From Desulfobacteraceae bacterium (GTDB taxonomy: Bacteria > Desulfobacterota > DSM-4660 > Desulfatiglandales > Desulfatiglandaceae): a stretch of DNA of 7,254 bases. The translations under genes were made by a program, and so were the position numbers. Position 1 is the stretch's first letter. The number at the start of each line of letters is the position of its first letter. The notes under the pieces were generated by a model that did no database searches, had not been told where the DNA came from, and saw nothing but the letters and a program-made list of their open reading frames with translations. The stretch lies in contig DAOWOF010000116.1 of assembly GCA_030642205.1 (NCBI GenBank), positions 1 through 7,254 of the forward strand, read 5' to 3'. Of this stretch, positions 1-5,577 are shown piece by piece.

Positions 1-583
1 CAGCTACTCTTTCAGGTTTTCCGTCCCAGTTTTTTTTAGCCTTAAAGTACCAATCAAAGGCCTGTGAATTATCTTCAAGAGCCATCCAGTTATCTCCCAA
101 AAGAGTATATATATACCCTTTTATGAGAGGACTGGAAAATCTTGAGAGCCATTGCTCTGCCTCTTGTATGGACAGGTGATATTCTTCCAGGAAATAAAGG
201 GAACGGATCATTTGATACTTCACCTCGTCCATATAAGTATACCTTGGAAATCTATTCCGGATACTATTAAAAGCTGCCAAGGCCTGCTTATATTCCTTTT
301 GAAGGATATAGATCTGTCCTGTCCTGAAGATAGACAGAGGCGCCTTTTTGCCATAGGGATTTCTCTCCAGATAGGCCTTATAGCTATTAATAGCCATATC
401 ATAGTATTTCCCATGCCAATAATTCTCAGCCCTCTCAAATTGATTAATAAGAGATTCCCTTGCCATCCCTTTTTGAAATGGTTCATCCGTCTGACAAGCA
501 ATAAAAAAAAGGGTCATCCCCACGCATAATGTGGTGATGACCCTTTTGGATCCAGGAAAAATCTTTTTCAATTTGATCTCCAT
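1..583 (-). CDS. TPR lipoprotein, N-terminal part (possible LppC/LpoA-type PBP activator or BamD-like)
   Basis: This is an open frame of 194 codons that runs off the left edge, so the C-terminus is missing. The start is the ATG at 583-581, the only ATG/GTG/TTG after the in-frame TGA at 619-617. Residues 1-14 are basic (KLKK, SKR), residues 15-29 are hydrophobic, and Cys30 follows FFIA, an acceptable lipobox, so I predict an outer- or inner-membrane-anchored periplasmic lipoprotein. Residues about 43-186 form four helical repeats of TPR type, for example the segments around AINSYKAYLERNP and QALAAFNSI and the LLGDNWMAL segment. Known families with this layout are BamD (about 250 aa) and the LppC/LpoA-like activators, whose TPR part is followed by a periplasmic-binding-protein fold. 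I slightly favour the latter because of the LLGDxxMAL-type repeat, but the missing C-terminus would decide. The start codon has no Shine-Dalgarno sequence, and codons 13-27 coincide with a strong terminator hairpin. Confidence 0.72.
   Translation of the reverse strand, partial: MEIKLKKIFPGSKRVITTLCVGMTLFFIACQTDEPFQKGMARESLINQFERAENYWHGKYYDMAINSYKAYLERNPYGKKAPLSIFRTGQIYILQKEYKQALAAFNSIRNRFPRYTYMDEVKYQMIRSLYFLEEYHLSIQEAEQWLSRFSSPLIKGYIYTLLGDNWMALEDNSQAFDWYFKAKKNWDGKPERVA
503..547 (-). terminator. Intrinsic terminator after grpE-dnaK, inside a signal-peptide coding region
   Basis: Read on the minus strand, a perfect 12-bp stem (AAAAGGGTCATC with GATGACCCTTTT) is followed inward by one A/G mismatch, then CCAC/GTGG and a 7-nt loop. 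A run of eight T follows directly (510-503). This is a textbook Rho-independent terminator about 110 nt past the dnaK stop. It also lies wholly within codons 13-27 of the downstream lipoprotein, so it could act as an attenuator of that gene. In the plus direction the T-run is only four bases, so termination should be mainly leftward. Confidence 0.85.
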
Positions 584-584
584 G

Positions 585-614
585 TTAAAGAAAGGAATAA
601 AAATTAAAGAACAT
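585..614 (-). CDS. Possible leader peptide (9 codons) coupled to the lipoprotein start
   Basis: The minus strand has ATG at 614-612 preceded by AAAGGA at a 6-nt distance, encoding MFFNFYSFL and stopping with TAA at 587-585. A second in-frame ATG lies two codons earlier, at 620-618. The stop is one base before the lipoprotein ATG (TAACATG), which itself lacks a Shine-Dalgarno sequence. The geometry is that of translational coupling, where ribosomes finishing the mini-ORF restart on the next gene. An ORF this short could arise by chance, so the call rests only on spacing and the ribosome site. Confidence 0.25.
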   Translation of the reverse strand: MFFNFYSFL

Positions 615-629
615 CTTCATTCCTTTCTT
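588..629 (-). promoter_or_regulatory. Perfect 11-bp inverted repeat between dnaK and the lipoprotein gene
   Basis: AAGAAAGGAAT and ATTCCTTTCTT pair perfectly around a 20-nt loop. The 5' arm (minus strand) contains the AGGA ribosome site of the mini-ORF, so folding would hide it. The stem is A/T-rich and is not followed by a T-run, so I do not call it a terminator. It could alternatively be a 3'-end stabilising hairpin for the dnaK message. Confidence 0.45.
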
Positions 630-653
630 ACTCCCTTTTTTCTCAGGATGCCA

Positions 654-2576
654 TTATTTTTTTACTTCCTCAAAATCAGCATCCACTATATCATCATCCT
701 GAGAAGCGCCAGCATTTGGCTCTGGTCCTGGAGGAGCCTCCCCTCCGGCCTGAAACTCCGGCCCCTGACCGGCAGTCTGGCTATACATTGCTTCAGCTAA
801 TTTATGGGATACCTGTGTTAATTCCTCGGTAAGGCGTTTAATCTCTTCTGTATCCTCACCGTCTAAAGTCTTTTTTAAATTATCTATGGCCTGATTAATA
901 CTTGCCTTCATAGCATCATCCACTTTATCACCTGCATCCTTGAGAGATTTTTCGGTGGTATAGATCATGGAATCGGCCATATTTCGAGCATCAATCAATT
1001 CCCGTTTCTTTTTATCTTCATCAGCGTGTAATTCTGCATCCTTAATCAGTTTTTCAATTTCTTCTTCGCTCAAACCACTGGAAGCGGTAATCTTGATAGA
1101 CTGTTCCTTTCCAGTTCCCATATCCTTCGCGGAAACATTGACTATGCCATTGGCATCAATATCAAAAGTTACTTCAATTTGAGGCATGCCCCTGGGAGCG
1201 GGAGGAATTCCCACTAATTGAAATCGACCCAATGTCTTGTTATAGGCCGCCATTTCCCTTTCGCCCTGGAGGACATGGATATCTACTGCGGGCTGATTAT
1301 CTGCTGCCGTGGAAAAAACCTGACTTTTCTTGGTAGGGATTGTGGTATTCTTTTCAATTAACCTGGTAAGAACGCCTCCCAATGTCTCTATCCCCAGTGA
1401 AAGTGGCGTAACATCAAGCAAGAGAACATCCTTTACATCTCCTTTTAATACTCCACCCTGAATTGCCGCCCCAACTGCCACAACCTCATCGGGGTTAACA
1501 TTTTTATTAGGTTCCTTGCCGAAGATTTCCTTAACCTTGGCCTGAACCTTGGGCATCCTGGTCATTCCGCCCACCAGAATAATTTCATCTATTTCGTCCT
1601 GCTTCAGACTGGAATCTTTTAACGCTGTGACACAAGGGTTCACAATTCGTTCTATCAGATCATCCACAAGGGCTTCCAGCTTAGCTCTGCTCAATTTTAT
1701 GTTCAGATGTTTGGGGCCGCTGGCATCAGCAGTAATAAAAGGTAAATTAACATCCGTTTCCATGGAACCGGACAGTTCAATCTTGGCCTTTTCCGCTCCC
1801 TCCTTGAGCCGCTGAAGAGCCATTTTATCAGTTTTAAGATCAATCCCCTGGTCTTTTTTAAATTCATCCGCGAGATATTCAATGATTTTTAAATCAAAAT
1901 CCTCACCACCCAAATGGGTGTCCCCATTGGTTGATTTAACCTCAAAAACGCCTTCGCCAATCTCCAGTATGGAAATATCAAAAGTGCCCCCACCAAGATC
2001 AAAAACCGCAATCTTGCGATCACCCTTTTTATCCATTCCATAGGCCAGGGATGCCGCAGTGGGCTCATTAATGATACGCGCTACCGTAAGGCCTGCTATT
2101 CGTCCCGCGTCTTTAGTAGCTTGACGCTGGCTGTCATTGAAATATGCAGGGACAGTTATAACGGCCTCTGTAACTTTTTCTCCTAAATAATTCTCCGCAG
2201 TTTCTTTCATCTTGGACAAAATCATGGCAGAAATCTCTGCTGGACTATAATCTTTATCCCTGCATGAAACATGCGCGTCAGCATTAGGCGCCTTTTTTAA
2301 AGTATAGGGAAGTGACAAAATATCTTTCTGCACTTCTTCTGAATCAAATTTACGCCCAATTAATCTTTTTACCGCAAAAACTGTGTTTTCAGGGTTGGTT
2401 ACAGCCTGTCTTTTCGCAGTCTGACCAACTAATCTCTCATTACTATCTGTAAAAGCCACCATCGATGGTGTCGTACGTCCACCTTCCACATTGGCAATTA
2501 CAACAGGGTCTCCGCCTTCCATAACGGCAATACACGAATTGGTTGTACCCAGATCAATGCCTATTATTTTCCCCAT
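654..2576 (-). CDS. dnaK: Molecular chaperone DnaK (Hsp70)
   Basis: This is a full-length 640-aa Hsp70, the usual size for bacterial DnaK. It is an ATP-dependent cytoplasmic foldase that binds exposed hydrophobic segments of clients together with DnaJ and GrpE. Visible landmarks are the phosphate-1 loop IDLGTTNS (7-14), catalytic-region Lys70, VPAYFNDSQRQATKDAG (142-158), NEPTAASLAYG (170-180), and FDLGGGTFD (192-200) with Thr198 matching the E. coli autophosphorylation site. Next come the adenosine motif ILVGGMTRMP (333-342), the interdomain linker LLLDVTPLSLG (385-395), the beta-sandwich substrate domain to about 500, the helical lid, and the canonical acidic end DADFEEVKK. The ATG is preceded by AGGAGG with 6-nt spacing. 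It lies 169 nt downstream of grpE and is probably co-transcribed. No dnaJ follows within the window. All key residues are intact. Confidence 0.99.
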   Translation of the reverse strand: MGKIIGIDLGTTNSCIAVMEGGDPVVIANVEGGRTTPSMVAFTDSNERLVGQTAKRQAVTNPENTVFAVKRLIGRKFDSEEVQKDILSLPYTLKKAPNADAHVSCRDKDYSPAEISAMILSKMKETAENYLGEKVTEAVITVPAYFNDSQRQATKDAGRIAGLTVARIINEPTAASLAYGMDKKGDRKIAVFDLGGGTFDISILEIGEGVFEVKSTNGDTHLGGEDFDLKIIEYLADEFKKDQGIDLKTDKMALQRLKEGAEKAKIELSGSMETDVNLPFITADASGPKHLNIKLSRAKLEALVDDLIERIVNPCVTALKDSSLKQDEIDEIILVGGMTRMPKVQAKVKEIFGKEPNKNVNPDEVVAVGAAIQGGVLKGDVKDVLLLDVTPLSLGIETLGGVLTRLIEKNTTIPTKKSQVFSTAADNQPAVDIHVLQGEREMAAYNKTLGRFQLVGIPPAPRGMPQIEVTFDIDANGIVNVSAKDMGTGKEQSIKITASSGLSEEEIEKLIKDAELHADEDKKKRELIDARNMADSMIYTTEKSLKDAGDKVDDAMKASINQAIDNLKKTLDGEDTEEIKRLTEELTQVSHKLAEAMYSQTAGQGPEFQAGGEAPPGPEPNAGASQDDDIVDADFEEVKK

Positions 2577-2612
2577 TTTTTGCCTCCTTACAATTTATCC
2601 TTAAGTTTCCAA

Positions 2613-2641
2613 GCGCATTCATATCATTAAATAATATGCGC
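2613..2641 (-). promoter_or_regulatory. Imperfect hairpin upstream of the dnaK ribosome binding site
   Basis: Arms GCGCAT (2641-2636) and ATGCGC (2618-2613) pair over a 17-nt A/T-rich loop that also contains alternative CATAT/ATATG pairing. It lies about 24 nt before the dnaK Shine-Dalgarno sequence in the grpE-dnaK spacer. It does not match the CIRCE consensus. Its role is unknown; it could stabilise a processed dnaK message or simply be fortuitous. Confidence 0.3.
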
Positions 2642-2737
2642 CATTCATTTATTATTTATAAGACCTATCTTGATAACCGGAGAAGAAATAGCCCACTCCA
2701 TTTATTTATCTTCATACAACTAAAAGAATCCCTTCCA

Positions 2738-2754
2738 AAAGGCTATCAGCCTTT
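2738..2754 (-). terminator. Small hairpin over the grpE stop codon (weak attenuator candidate)
   Basis: AAAGGCT, a 3-nt loop and AGCCTTT make a perfect 7-bp stem that overlaps the grpE TGA (2748-2746). Only a short T-run (part of the stem plus one T) follows before GG. This is too weak for full termination, but it could reduce read-through from grpE into dnaK or mark an RNA-processing end. The long spacer and the separate strong dnaK ribosome site are compatible with that. Confidence 0.3.
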
Positions 2755-3345
2755 ATTTTTATTCACTATCACCACAGCCGGCCTTATAAGTCTCTTATTT
2801 AGCAGGTAGCCCCTTTGCAACTCACGTAATACTGCTTTGGGGGCTGAGGTCTCGTCTTCCTGCTCTGAAACAGCCTCATGGAAATTAGGATCAAAAGGTT
2901 TACCCAAAGACTCAACAACCTCTAACCCGCTATTTTTGAGAATATTCTTCAGGCTTTTCAGGGTAAGATCAACTCCATCCAACAGGGAGTCAAATGATTT
3001 TTTATCCTTTCCATATACGATAGCATTTTCCAGATTATCAATTACTGTCAATAACTGTCGTATCAGCGTTTCGTTTGAGAATTTAATAAGGTCTGTTTTA
3101 TCCTTTTGAAAACGTCTTTTCATGTTTTCCATCTCAGCTTGAGATCGGAGGAAAAGATCATCCTTTATTGCCGCATCAGATTGAAACGCCTCTATTAATT
3201 CCTGCTTAGTCATTTCTTCCAGAGGAATTTCCTGATTTTCTTGTTGGTCTTGATTTTGAATCTCTTCCATAGAAGGATCTTCTTCTAAAGAATCCAGTGA
3301 ATTATGATCTGATCCTTTTTCTTCTTCTATTTTGATCTGAGCCAC
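2746..3345 (-). CDS. grpE: GrpE, nucleotide exchange factor of DnaK
   Basis: This 199-aa cytoplasmic cochaperone releases ADP from DnaK and acts as a dimer. Residues 1-45 are acidic and Gln/Glu-rich, probably disordered. Residues about 46-110 form the long coiled-coil helix (for example FLRSQAEMENMKRRF), and the C-terminal beta-domain carries the family signature FDPNFHEAVS (151-160), with PKAVLRELQRGYLLNKRLIRPA further on. The start is GTG (3345-3343), preceded by AAGGAG at 7 nt. An ATG overlaps it one frame over (AATGTGG) but hits a stop after six codons, so GTG must be used. The frame stays open for about 35 codons upstream without any start codon. dnaK follows, giving the classic grpE-dnaK pair, but no hrcA lies upstream, unlike many bacteria. 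Confidence 0.97.
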   Translation of the reverse strand: MAQIKIEEEKGSDHNSLDSLEEDPSMEEIQNQDQQENQEIPLEEMTKQELIEAFQSDAAIKDDLFLRSQAEMENMKRRFQKDKTDLIKFSNETLIRQLLTVIDNLENAIVYGKDKKSFDSLLDGVDLTLKSLKNILKNSGLEVVESLGKPFDPNFHEAVSEQEDETSAPKAVLRELQRGYLLNKRLIRPAVVIVNKNKG

Positions 3346-3402
3346 ATTTTTACTCCTTATACGTGCGTCTTTTTGTTTGCTGGGTTTGCGACCTTTAGAA
3401 AA

Positions 3403-3413
3403 CCTCCTCCTTT
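3403..3413 (-). promoter_or_regulatory. Orphan Shine-Dalgarno sequence in the grpE leader
   Basis: The minus strand reads AAAGGAGGAGG, a stronger anti-16S match than the site grpE itself uses, yet no ATG, GTG or TTG follows within a usable distance (TTTTCTAAAGG comes next). It lies 58 nt before the grpE start. It may be the remnant of a lost upstream gene, a ribosome standby site, or chance. Confidence 0.4.
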
Positions 3414-3456
3414 GACCAGTTTCGTAGTCAGGCCCAAGTTTTAATCCTCGAAATAC

Positions 3457-3564
3457 TTAACCCTACAACATCACTTATGGTTTCAGAGACAACATATTGC
3501 GTATATTGAGACTACATGACACAATATATGGAATCAAATCTCACAAGTTGCGTTGTAGGGTTAA
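3457..3564. repeat. MITE-like 108-bp inverted-repeat element with TTAA ends
   Basis: The left end TTAACCCTACAAC (3457-3469) and right end GTTGTAGGGTTAA (3552-3564) are perfect 13-bp inverted repeats. The similarity extends inward to 19 of 24 positions. Inside, a second pairing TATATTG/CAATATA (3502-3508 with 3522-3528) makes the element partly self-complementary. There is no coding capacity. The outer TTAA on each side could be a target-site duplication, with CCCTACAAC as the true tip. This shape is typical of non-autonomous transposable elements. No second copy or parent transposase is in the window, so family assignment is not possible. Confidence 0.55.
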
Positions 3565-3705
3565 AATGTATTCCTGTGGTTAAAAATTTTGCCTTGCTTG
3601 AACGTAAAGGGAATTGACCCTTTTTCAAAGGTCTCCGGTTGATATCCAATCGATAATTTTGACTCAAAGACGCTCTACAAGTTCTTGCCCATACTTTATG
3701 GTGAA

Positions 3706-3733
3706 ACAATAATCATCGATATATAGTTGTCAA
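3706..3733 (-). promoter_or_regulatory. Candidate sigma-70 promoter for grpE-dnaK
   Basis: The minus strand has a perfect -35 hexamer TTGACA (3733-3728), a 16-nt spacer and TATTGT (3711-3706, four of six matches). Transcription would begin near 3699 and give a leader of about 350 nt before the grpE GTG. CTTGACA also resembles a sigma-32 -35 box, but no CCCCAT-type -10 lies at the right distance. It starts just after the receiver gene stop. Confidence 0.35.
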
Positions 3734-3745
3734 GACAGAATGACT

Positions 3746-4354
3746 TTAAGTTGTAATGAATTTTTTTAATTCTGATATCAATTGAGGAGCATATTTTTTT
3801 GTAAGGAGAGATGTTTCCGTGTCATCAGATCCTGTCGGTTTGATAAATAATCCATCGCTCTTTGCTCTAAACATAGCTACAGCATCATTTATAAGCGATT
3901 TTCTGGTATAAAAAACAGCTGGAACATCAGGATAATAAATTCGAGCCTGTAGAAGATTTGAGAGTCCATATTTCCTGTTTTGTCCAATTCGGGCACAAAC
4001 ATCTTCAAACATTGTTCGCCAGCCATCAACTATTGAAAAAAACCTTCTGAGATATTCATTGCACGAATCACCTTCAAATTCTGCAATATCTTTATATATA
4101 TAATCCAGTGATGGCAAATTCTTGATCTTTTTTTCAAGCTCCACCCTGGGAGTAATATAAGGATCTGTAATAGATTCATCTTGTCCCCACAGATCCAGAA
4201 GGAAAAGAGACGGGGTCCTGCTATTCAGCAAAGTCTTTGCTTCATCAAAAGTATATGCATAAACAAACTCAAATTCTTCAGTACAAGGAGCAATATCATT
4301 CCTGACAAGATTATGTTCAAACGGAGAATCATCAATAAAACAGATAATAGACAT
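3746..4354 (-). CDS. Orphan response-regulator receiver protein with an internal insertion
   Basis: This 202-aa protein has no output domain. I choose the ATG at 4354-4352 because GGAGG sits 10 nt upstream; the frame could extend eight codons to a TTG, but that would place the ribosome site inside the gene. Receiver landmarks are the acidic pair Asp8-Asp9 after a beta strand (IICFIDDSP), the phospho-acceptor candidate Asp54 at the end of SLFLLDL, Thr150 in PAVFYT, and Lys172 in LFIKP. Between Asp54 and the next strand there are about 85-90 residues (57-144) instead of the usual 20-25. The extra part is rich in charged and aromatic residues, with a helix-like stretch around NEYLRRFFSIVDGWRTMF. 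No histidine kinase is adjacent. The protein may signal through protein contacts, as CheY- or Spo0F-like single-domain regulators do. Receiver fold is fairly sure; partner and role are unknown. Confidence 0.75.
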   Translation of the reverse strand: MSIICFIDDSPFEHNLVRNDIAPCTEEFEFVYAYTFDEAKTLLNSRTPSLFLLDLWGQDESITDPYITPRVELEKKIKNLPSLDYIYKDIAEFEGDSCNEYLRRFFSIVDGWRTMFEDVCARIGQNRKYGLSNLLQARIYYPDVPAVFYTRKSLINDAVAMFRAKSDGLFIKPTGSDDTETSLLTKKYAPQLISELKKFITT

Positions 4355-4505
4355 TTTCAAACAGCCTCCTTCTATCAAGGTTTCCAGCTAAATAATTTTA
4401 CTGCCTTATCAGCCGGAATCCTAGACGAGATGCTAATCTGTATAATTTACTCGGGTTTATCCCTCTGGCCTTGTAAAATTAATTAGCTGAAAGCCTTATA
4501 GTATT

Positions 4506-4611
4506 GTGTCATCTATCAAATATTTGATGTAAAAGAAAGTAGAATACCACCAATGTCATTCCAGCATTCACGGGAATGAAGGCCATCTTTGCGAGATTAC
4601 ATAAATGACAC
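4506..4611. repeat. REP-like palindromic intergenic element
   Basis: GTGTCATCTAT at the left (4506-4516) matches the reverse complement of the right end (GTGTCATTTAT read from 4611) at 10 of 11 positions. Inside, TCATTCC (4556-4562) and GGAATGA (4573-4579) form a 7-bp hairpin. On the minus strand the core reads CATTCCCGTGAATG then GGAATGACA, resembling the widespread CATTCCCGC...GGGAATGA family of bacterial intergenic palindromes. It sits between purC and the receiver gene and encodes nothing. The outer ends may be part of one unit or a coincidence; the core hairpin is the firmer part. Confidence 0.45.
4515..4528. promoter_or_regulatory. Perfect 14-bp palindrome, operator-like
   Basis: ATCAAATATTTGAT is a perfect palindrome with 7-bp arms and no loop, the form of a site for a dimeric DNA-binding protein. 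Its centre lies about 170 bp upstream of the receiver gene start. No convincing -35/-10 pair is adjacent, so its function is open. It overlaps the proposed REP-like element. Confidence 0.3.
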
Positions 4612-4626
4612 GACACCAGAATAAAA

Positions 4627-5520
4627 TCATAATTTATTCCCTGTCAACAGCTCATAGGCCTCCATGTATTTTTTCTTGGTCATGGTTATTATTTCAGCAG
4701 GTAAACGAGGGGCGGGAGGTCTTTTGTCCCATCCAATTTCAGAGAGATAATCCCGCAAGAACTGTTTGTCAAAGCTTTTTTGAGGGCCTCCTGGCCGGTA
4801 TTCATCCACAGGCCAAAAACGAGAGGAATCAGGAGTAAGTATCTCATCAATTAAAATCAGCCGGCCATCCTTAATTCCAAACTCAAATTTAGTATCCGCA
4901 ACAATAATCCCTTTTTCATAGGCCAGTTTCCTGCCTGCCTCATAGAGCTTGATGCTAATATCCTTGACCTTTTCAGCAAGATCTTCACCAAGTAATTCTA
5001 CCGTGGCTTCAAAGGATATGTTTTCATCATGCATTCCTTGTTCTGCCTTGGTAGAAGGTGTAAAAATTGGATTTTCCAGCCCTTCCGACTCTTTCATCCC
5101 CGGTCGAATCGGAATTCCGCATACGCTTCCATTTTTTCGATATTCCTTCCAACCGGATCCTGCAAGATAACCCCTGACAATACACTCCACTGGTAAAGGT
5201 TGTGCTTTTTTTACTAACATACTCCTGTTTTTTAAAACCTTAGCATGGCTTTCAAGAGATTCAGGATATTCATCGGGATTACTACTAACTAAATGATTTT
5301 CAATAATACTTGCTGTTTTATCAAACCAGAAAAGAGATATCTGGGTTAAAATTGATCCTTTATCAGGAATAGGGTCATCCATTACGACATCAAAGGCGGA
5401 GATTCTGTCACTCGCCACTATCAGCAGGCAATCATTTACATCGTATATGTCTCTGACCTTTCCTTGCTTTATTAGATTAAGATTTTGAAGGTGACTATTT
5501 TTTAAAACGGATTCATTCAT
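4627..5520 (-). CDS. purC: Phosphoribosylaminoimidazole-succinocarboxamide synthase (SAICAR synthetase)
   Basis: This 297-aa cytoplasmic enzyme of purine synthesis condenses CAIR with L-aspartate using ATP to give SAICAR. Visible motifs in order are the nucleotide-binding GKVRDIYDV (20-28), ASDRISAFDVVM (36-47), VECIVRGYLAGSGWKEY (111-127), PIFTPSTKAEQGMHDENISF (151-170), the signature ADTKFEFG (208-215) and IDEILTPDSSRFWP (224-237). The length and the PIFTPSTKAE segment fit the long, yeast Ade1-like class (about 300 aa) rather than the short 240-aa form. The ATG is preceded by GAGG with 7-nt spacing. It starts 57 nt after the lytic transglycosylase stop with no terminator between, so the two are probably co-transcribed. 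No other purine gene is in view. Confidence 0.98.
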   Translation of the reverse strand: MNESVLKNSHLQNLNLIKQGKVRDIYDVNDCLLIVASDRISAFDVVMDDPIPDKGSILTQISLFWFDKTASIIENHLVSSNPDEYPESLESHAKVLKNRSMLVKKAQPLPVECIVRGYLAGSGWKEYRKNGSVCGIPIRPGMKESEGLENPIFTPSTKAEQGMHDENISFEATVELLGEDLAEKVKDISIKLYEAGRKLAYEKGIIVADTKFEFGIKDGRLILIDEILTPDSSRFWPVDEYRPGGPQKSFDKQFLRDYLSEIGWDKRPPAPRLPAEIITMTKKKYMEAYELLTGNKL

Positions 5521-5577
5521 ACTTCTTCCTCTTCAATTTATTCCTGTTTTTTTATTCTGCGCCCATAACCAACCACA

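Larger units (their letters stand above)
3346..3745 (-). other. 400-nt gene-free leader upstream of grpE
   Basis: The stretch between the receiver gene and grpE contains no gene I can support. Read leftward it holds a TTGACA promoter candidate, a short AAAGGG/CCCTTT hairpin (3606-3623), a 108-bp inverted-repeat element and an orphan Shine-Dalgarno run. An open minus-strand frame of 65 codons (TTG at 3709 to 3512) has no ribosome site and no recognisable family, and its end runs into the inverted-repeat element. It may be a decayed gene fragment. No CIRCE operator (TTAGCACTC-N9-GAGTGCTAA) and no convincing sigma-32 promoter was found. Confidence 0.6.

Noticed and set aside
220..501. Minus-strand 93-codon frame overlapping the lipoprotein
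   Set aside because: It is a shifted reading of the same DNA; the other minus frame gives a coherent lipoprotein with repeats from 583 to the edge.
152..529. Plus-strand 125-codon open frame
   Set aside because: It is antisense to the lipoprotein frame, which has a signal peptide and TPR-like repeats; the plus frame has no ribosome site or recognisable motif.
2577..2745. Separate dnaK promoter or small peptide gene in the grpE-dnaK spacer
   Set aside because: TATTAT- and TATAAA-like hexamers occur, but none has a fitting -35 at 16-18 nt; the short ORFs (MKINKW..., MNGAYY...) lack ribosome sites.
3541..3560. Sigma-32-like promoter (CTTGTGA with CCATATAT) in the grpE leader
   Set aside because: The spacing between the two boxes is only about 7-9 nt, too short for the 11-16 nt that sigma-32 needs.
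3512..3709. Minus-strand 65-codon frame in the grpE leader
   Set aside because: TTG start without a ribosome site, overlap with the -10 candidate and the inverted-repeat element, and no known family; kept only as a remark on the leader.
4619..4639. GAATAAA/TTTATTC hairpin at the purC stop as a terminator
   Set aside because: Stem is almost all A/T and no T-run follows, so termination is unlikely.
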